A stretch of DNA of 45,608 nucleotides, taken from assembly GCA_017537925.1 (NCBI GenBank), contig JAFYJW010000040.1, positions 1 through 45,608 of the forward strand. Direction: 5' to 3'. Numbering within the stretch: the stretch's first letter is position 1; each line of letters starts with the position of its first letter. This document shows, piece after piece, positions 41,572 through 45,608 of this stretch. The notes below the pieces were generated by a model. That model saw only the letters and a program-made list of their open reading frames with translations. It had not been told where the DNA came from and made no database searches. The position numbers and the translations under genes were made by a program. The stretch is from Synergistes sp. (GTDB lineage Bacteria; Synergistota; Synergistia; Synergistales; Synergistaceae).

Positions 41572-42498
41572 TTAATCTTTCTTTTCCTCTGCCGGTTTCT
41601 CGTCAGCGGCTTCAGGAGTCTTTTCCAGCGGCGCCGCCGGTATGCCCGCAAGGACCTCGAGCGCTTTTTCGTTTATATCGACGCCGATTCTGTCCCTGAG
41701 CTTCTGAAGCTCCGCGTTTATGTAGCTCAGCTGCAGGCGCTGTATTACCTCCTGCTGAGCCTCCTCGAACGAAAGCTGTTTCCTGTCGCGGCGCTCCAGA
41801 ACTTCCAGCACATGCCAGCCGAGATCTGTCTTGACAGGTCCTATGAGCGTATTTTCACGGGCGCCTTCTGTAGCCTTGTCTATAGCTTCGGGCATCGTGC
41901 CTTTTTCCATCCAGCCGAGGTCTCCTCCGCGCGGAGCGGTGTTGGGGTCGCGGCTGTACTGTTCTGCCGTCTTTGCGAAATCCTTGTTTTTATATATATC
42001 AAGGATGGCGGCGGTGGCGTCTTTTTCGGAAGAAGTCATTATATGCCTCAGATGCGTCGCCGGCTGCTGCACAAATTCCTCTTTGTTATCGTTGTAGTAG
42101 GCCTTCTGAGCTTTTTCGCCCATATCCCATTTTCTGCTTGCTTCCTGCAGATAGGCCTCAAGCAGGATCTGTACTTCCTGCCATTTTACCTTCAGCGCAA
42201 CATCCTCGCGTGACGCAAGCCCTGACTGCTTTGCCGCTTCGGCAAAGAGCATCGCGTCTGACATCTGTTTTGCCATTTCGACACGCTCTGGCAGCGTTGA
42301 CTGCTGAAGCATCAGCCCGACCATCATCGCGTTGTCGCCCGCCGTAGTCTGCAGCAGTGTGATAAATTCGCCCTTATTCAAAGTATATGAACCGACCTTT
42401 ACCGCCGTTTCATTATTATCCTCCGCGGCATACGCCGAAGCCTGGAACACGGCAAGAGCGATCAGCGCGGCTATTGCGATTTTCTTCATAACAGACAT
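41572..42498 (-). CDS. Exported parvulin-type peptidyl-prolyl isomerase
   Basis: A 308-residue protein. The ATG at 42498 is chosen because GGGGGGAA precedes it and it yields a proper signal peptide (cleavage near AYA, residue 24). An N-terminal helical chaperone part (about 25-145, SurA-like) is followed by a parvulin domain (about 150-245) with ATHLRHIMTS, APRGGDLGWMEKGTMPEA and KTDLGWHVLEVLERR. A charged Glu/Lys-rich tail ends it. No lipobox cysteine is present, so it is periplasmic rather than PrsA-type. It would assist folding of exported or outer-membrane proteins. Confidence 0.93.
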   Translation of the reverse strand: MSVMKKIAIAALIALAVFQASAYAAEDNNETAVKVGSYTLNKGEFITLLQTTAGDNAMMVGLMLQQSTLPERVEMAKQMSDAMLFAEAAKQSGLASREDVALKVKWQEVQILLEAYLQEASRKWDMGEKAQKAYYNDNKEEFVQQPATHLRHIMTSSEKDATAAILDIYKNKDFAKTAEQYSRDPNTAPRGGDLGWMEKGTMPEAIDKATEGARENTLIGPVKTDLGWHVLEVLERRDRKQLSFEEAQQEVIQRLQLSYINAELQKLRDRIGVDINEKALEVLAGIPAAPLEKTPEAADEKPAEEKKD

Positions 42499-42528
42499 AA
42501 CAAATTCCCCCCGTTGTTTTCTGACCAG

Positions 42529-42572
42529 CGGGTATATGCTATCACAAAACCTTAAAGATATACATATACCCG
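42529..42572. promoter_or_regulatory. Inverted repeat upstream of the parvulin gene
   Basis: CGGGTATATG (42529-42538) and CATATACCCG (42563-42572) are perfect 10-base arms 24 bases apart, between clpC and the parvulin gene. It may be an operator or a hairpin between the two genes. No T-run follows, so it is not an ordinary terminator. Confidence 0.4.
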
Positions 42573-42600
42573 GCGGCATTCATAAGCTTATATTTTTTCT

Positions 42601-45072
42601 TCAGTCTTCGGTCTCAAACAGCAGTTCTCCGCCGCTGTCCTTAACGGTCACTTTACTCCCTGCCGTTATGCCGCCTTCAAGTAGCCTGTTTGCTATTTCA
42701 TCCTCGATCATTTTCTGTATCGTGCGGCGGAGCGGACGGGCGCCGTATTTCGGATCATAGCCTTTGTCAAGGATAAGCTCCCTTGCGGAGTCTTCTATGT
42801 TTAGCTTCACTCCGCTGCTTTCCGCTCTCTTTATGACGTCCCTGAGCATTATATCGACGATTTTAAGCAGAACAGTTCTGTCAAGAGGGGAAAAGACCAT
42901 GATCTCGTCGACGCGGTTCAGGAATTCCGGACGGAAAGCCTGCTTCGCGGCGTCCATTATCGTATCGCGCATCCTGCGCACATCGGCGTCGCTTCTTTCA
43001 TCTCTGCTTCCGAAGCCCATGGAACGCGCGTTTCCTCCGGATGTGCCTACGTTGCTCGTCATTATCACGACGCAGTTCCTGAAATCCGTAAGATGTCCGT
43101 GCCCGTCTGTAAGACGGCCGTCCTCCAAAAGCTGCAGCATGATGTTGAATACATCGGGATGAGCTTTTTCTATCTCATCGAAGAGGACCACCGAATACGG
43201 CTTTCTGCGCACCGCCTCGGTAAGCTTCCCGCCGTCTTCGAAGCCGACGTAGCCCGGCGGCGCCCCTATAAGCTTCGCCGCCTCGTGCCGCTCCATATAT
43301 TCGCTCATATCCATGCGTATCATCGCATCTTCGCTGCCGAAAAGAAATTCCGCAAGCGAACGCGCAAGCTCAGTCTTTCCTACGCCGGTAGGACCGAGGA
43401 AAAGGAAGCTCCCGACAGGGCGTTTCGGGTCTTTCATGCCGCTTCTCGAACGCCTCACAGCACGTGCTACAGCGCAGAGCGCCTCATCCTGCCCTACTAT
43501 GCGCGAACGCAGCTCCTCCTCCATATGCAGAAGACGGCGGCTCTCCTCTTCGGTCAGCTGAGTTACAGGTATGCCGGTAGTCTCAGATACAATGGAAGCT
43601 ATATTCTCCGCGGTGATATCAGGCCTTATCCTGCTTTGGGCCGTGGTCCACTCTCTGCGCATCTCTTCGCACTGTTCCTTGCTCCGGCGCTCTTCATCTC
43701 TCAGCATAGCCGCTTTCTCAAACTCCTGCCGTACCGCGGCTTCTTCTTTTTCCTTGCGTATCACGTCTATACTTCTCTCAAGAGCTTTAATTTCCTCCGG
43801 GAGCTCAAGCGTGTTGATCCTTGCCCTGGCAGAGGCCTCGTCTATCAGGTCTATAGCCTTGTCGGGCAGGAAGCGGTCGGTTATGTAGCGCTTCGAAAGA
43901 GACGCCGCCGCTTCAAGCGCCGCGTCGGTAATATTTACACCGTGGTGCTCTTCGTAGCGGTCCCGCAGTCCCGCAAGTATACGGATCGTCTCCTCTTCCG
44001 TCGGTTCGTCAACGAGCACCGGCTGGAAGCGCCTTTCGAGCGCGGCGTCCTTTTCGATATATTTGCGGTATTCATTTATAGTTGTTGCGCCAACGACCTG
44101 GAACTCGCCGCGCGCCAGGCTGGGCTTGAGTATGTTCGCGGCGTCCACGGCGCCTTCCGCGCCTCCGGCACCTACTATTGTATGTATCTCGTCTATAAAG
44201 AGGATGACGTTTTTGGTCTCGCGTATCTCATGCACCAGGCGCCTCATGCGCTCCTCAAATTCGCCGCGGTATTTCGTGCCCGCGACAAGGTTCGCTACAT
44301 TGAGCTGCATGACGCGCTTGCCCCTTAATATCTCGGGTATATCTCCGTTTACTATCTTCTGCGCAAGCCCTTCGGCCACTGCCGTCTTGCCCACGCCCGG
44401 CTCACCGATCAGCACCGGGTTGTTTTTTGTCCTGCGCGACAATATCTGGACAACGCGGCGAATCTCCTTGACTCGGCCGATGACCGGGTCAAGCTCGTTG
44501 ATTCTGGCCATATGGGTCAGATCTATCGCCAGCTGATCAAGCATCGGGGTCTTCTGCCCCGCCGGCGGCGCCTGCCGCCTCGCCTGCCACCCAAAACGCT
44601 GTTCATCCTGCTTTTGTTCTTCCGCTTCCTTAAGACCGCCTTCACTTTCCGCCGTGAAAAAGCGGCGGCAGGCATCGAGCGTAAGCCCGTGCGACAGGAG
44701 CAGCCTGGCTGCCATGCCCTCTTCTTCCGCAAGCAGAGCAAGGAATATCTGCGGCGTGCCTACATACGCAAGCCTCATTCGCGCCGCTTCGCGCACCGCA
44801 AGAGACATTACGACCTTCGCACGGTCGCTCATCGGGAGGTCGACCTTTTCCTCCCTCGGCTCCCCGACGCCGGCATATTTCTCTATCTCGGCGACAAGCA
44901 AGTGCACGTTGAGCGCGTTTTCGGCAAGCAGCCGAAGGATGCACGGATCTCCGTCATGCAGCAGCCCGAGCAGGATATGCTCAGTGCCTACGACCTCGTG
45001 TCCCATCCGCAGAGCCTCATCCTGAGCTATCTGAAAGACGCGCTTGCCCCGTTCGGTAAAATCAGGCCTCAT
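42601..45072 (-). CDS. clpC: Clp protease ATPase subunit ClpC
   Basis: An 823-residue Hsp100 unfoldase. The N-domain (about 1-145) begins [23 protein letters not shown] module 1 has Walker [14 protein letters not shown] (about 213). The middle region holds a UVR motif (about 418-453, [19 protein letters not shown]) that binds adaptors. AAA module 2 has [13 protein letters not shown] (about 555). It feeds proteins to ClpP. The ATG lies within the last codons of the McsA-like gene (11-base overlap), so both are made together. ClpP is not in the window. Confidence 0.97.
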   Translation of the reverse strand: MRPDFTERGKRVFQIAQDEALRMGHEVVGTEHILLGLLHDGDPCILRLLAENALNVHLLVAEIEKYAGVGEPREEKVDLPMSDRAKVVMSLAVREAARMRLAYVGTPQIFLALLAEEEGMAARLLLSHGLTLDACRRFFTAESEGGLKEAEEQKQDEQRFGWQARRQAPPAGQKTPMLDQLAIDLTHMARINELDPVIGRVKEIRRVVQILSRRTKNNPVLIGEPGVGKTAVAEGLAQKIVNGDIPEILRGKRVMQLNVANLVAGTKYRGEFEERMRRLVHEIRETKNVILFIDEIHTIVGAGGAEGAVDAANILKPSLARGEFQVVGATTINEYRKYIEKDAALERRFQPVLVDEPTEEETIRILAGLRDRYEEHHGVNITDAALEAAASLSKRYITDRFLPDKAIDLIDEASARARINTLELPEEIKALERSIDVIRKEKEEAAVRQEFEKAAMLRDEERRSKEQCEEMRREWTTAQSRIRPDITAENIASIVSETTGIPVTQLTEEESRRLLHMEEELRSRIVGQDEALCAVARAVRRSRSGMKDPKRPVGSFLFLGPTGVGKTELARSLAEFLFGSEDAMIRMDMSEYMERHEAAKLIGAPPGYVGFEDGGKLTEAVRRKPYSVVLFDEIEKAHPDVFNIMLQLLEDGRLTDGHGHLTDFRNCVVIMTSNVGTSGGNARSMGFGSRDERSDADVRRMRDTIMDAAKQAFRPEFLNRVDEIMVFSPLDRTVLLKIVDIMLRDVIKRAESSGVKLNIEDSARELILDKGYDPKYGARPLRRTIQKMIEDEIANRLLEGGITAGSKVTVKDSGGELLFETED

Positions 45073-45571
45073 CTGCGGCTCCTTCCTGTCCGGCAGCCCT
45101 CTCTGTTTCTGCGCTGTCTGTTTCTTCGGCCTGCTTCAGTTCTGAGATTCTGTCGCGCAGTCTTGCGGCCAGCTCATAATTCTCGCTTTTTGCCGCTTTC
45201 TCCATTTTTTTTGTGAGTTCAGCTATCTCTTCTTCTTTTGTCGTTTTTCTGTGGGCGCGCGCCGGCCTCGCCATAGGCGTGCTCTCAAACATCGAGCTGG
45301 GAAGCTCAGCGCCGCAGTGAGGGCAGAGGCGCGTCTGCCTCGGCATCTGCTGAGCGCTGCGGATAGCCGGAAGCACAAGCTCCTTAAATGCGTCTTCTAT
45401 GCCTAAAAGACCCTCAAGTGAAAAAGAGAGTTTCATCAGATTGGAAACATCCTCGGCGCGCAGACTGCTTTCCGCGCATTCGCGGCAGAGATGCCTGACA
45501 CAGCGTTCCCCGTTGATAACTGTAACAAGATGCACTTCAGCACGTCTTTCTTTGCACTGTTCGCAGAGCAT
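45062..45571 (-). CDS. McsA-like UVR-domain zinc protein, shortened
   Basis: A 169-residue protein. Cys3/Cys6 and Cys29/Cys32 form a first zinc ribbon. A second CxxC at 83-86 (LCPHC) has no partner pair, whereas typical McsA has a full second zinc finger. A UVR motif lies at about 113-148 (ENYELAARLRDRISELKQ), then an acidic tail. McsA activates the arginine kinase McsB and binds ClpC. Here mcsB is absent between mcsA and clpC, so the protein more likely acts directly as a ClpC adaptor. AGGAGG precedes the ATG. What lies upstream is outside the window. Confidence 0.9.
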   Translation of the reverse strand: MLCEQCKERRAEVHLVTVINGERCVRHLCRECAESSLRAEDVSNLMKLSFSLEGLLGIEDAFKELVLPAIRSAQQMPRQTRLCPHCGAELPSSMFESTPMARPARAHRKTTKEEEIAELTKKMEKAAKSENYELAARLRDRISELKQAEETDSAETERAAGQEGAADEA

Positions 45572-45608
45572 GGCGCCGCCTCCTAACTGAGCGCAAGGCT
45601 CGTAAGTA

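Noticed and set aside
43093-44328. A 411-residue forward open frame
   Set aside because: Antisense shadow inside clpC, whose protein signatures are complete across the region.

Overview
The window looks like chromosomal DNA of a diderm, amino-acid-fermenting anaerobe, most likely a member of the Synergistota (Synergistes/Cloacibacillus type). This is an inference from gene content (YvcK-WhiA-RapZ, SpoIID-like protein, ClpC with an McsA-like partner, T-box regulation, exported proteins with signal peptides, a B12-dependent carbon-skeleton mutase), from frequent ATA (Ile) and AGA/AGG (Arg) codons in the core genes, and from many GTG/TTG starts. No rRNA is present, so the assignment is not proven.

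Layout. 1-1620: two near-identical copies of the end of a small exported-protein gene (one cut by the window edge) flank another exported protein. 1645-3355: glutaredoxin and glucose-6-phosphate isomerase. 3480-3713: a lone 62-residue reverse-strand gene. 3844-8965: a forward run rplU-rpmA, then obgE-nadD-LCP protein-rsfS-HIT. 9005-9934: a PanE-like reductase, followed by a decayed IS256-type transposase start. 10303-20246 is all reverse strand: an NSS-family transporter, the glycolytic set gap-pgk then tpiA, and the coupled chain rapZ-yvcK-whiA-glycogen debranching enzyme.

20368-20445 is a tRNA-Pro(GGG) gene. Directly behind it lies an accessory island (about 20446-25385): three arrays of short DNA hairpins joined by constant linkers, an unrecognised gene, a CstA transporter with codon use unlike its neighbours, a hairpin cassette between two 96-bp direct repeats, and a large coiled-coil protein with a HicA-like tail that could be a stand-alone defence gene.

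25386-31840 (reverse) is a tightly coupled run nadE-yebC-ruvC-ruvA-ruvB-DUF2905-spoIID-like-queA. 32041-36603 (reverse) is thrC-thrB-lysC-asd behind a T-box leader with a very good promoter. 36647-38183 holds a DUF4143 ATPase and a decayed gene fragment. 38293-41440 encodes a single-chain adenosylcobalamin-type mutase (catalytic and B12-binding parts in one polypeptide) and its MutL-type reactivating ATPase. 41509-45571 holds an exported parvulin and the pair mcsA-like/clpC, without mcsB.

How the parts work together: pgi, gap, pgk, tpiA and the debranching enzyme cover glycogen use and lower glycolysis. The T-box ties aspartate-family flux to threonine-tRNA charging. The mutase pair points to fermentation of a branched or amino acid substrate. 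The strongest candidates for something undescribed are the hairpin arrays and their cassette behind tRNA-Pro, the coiled-coil/HicA-like protein in the same island, and the single-chain mutase with unknown substrate.
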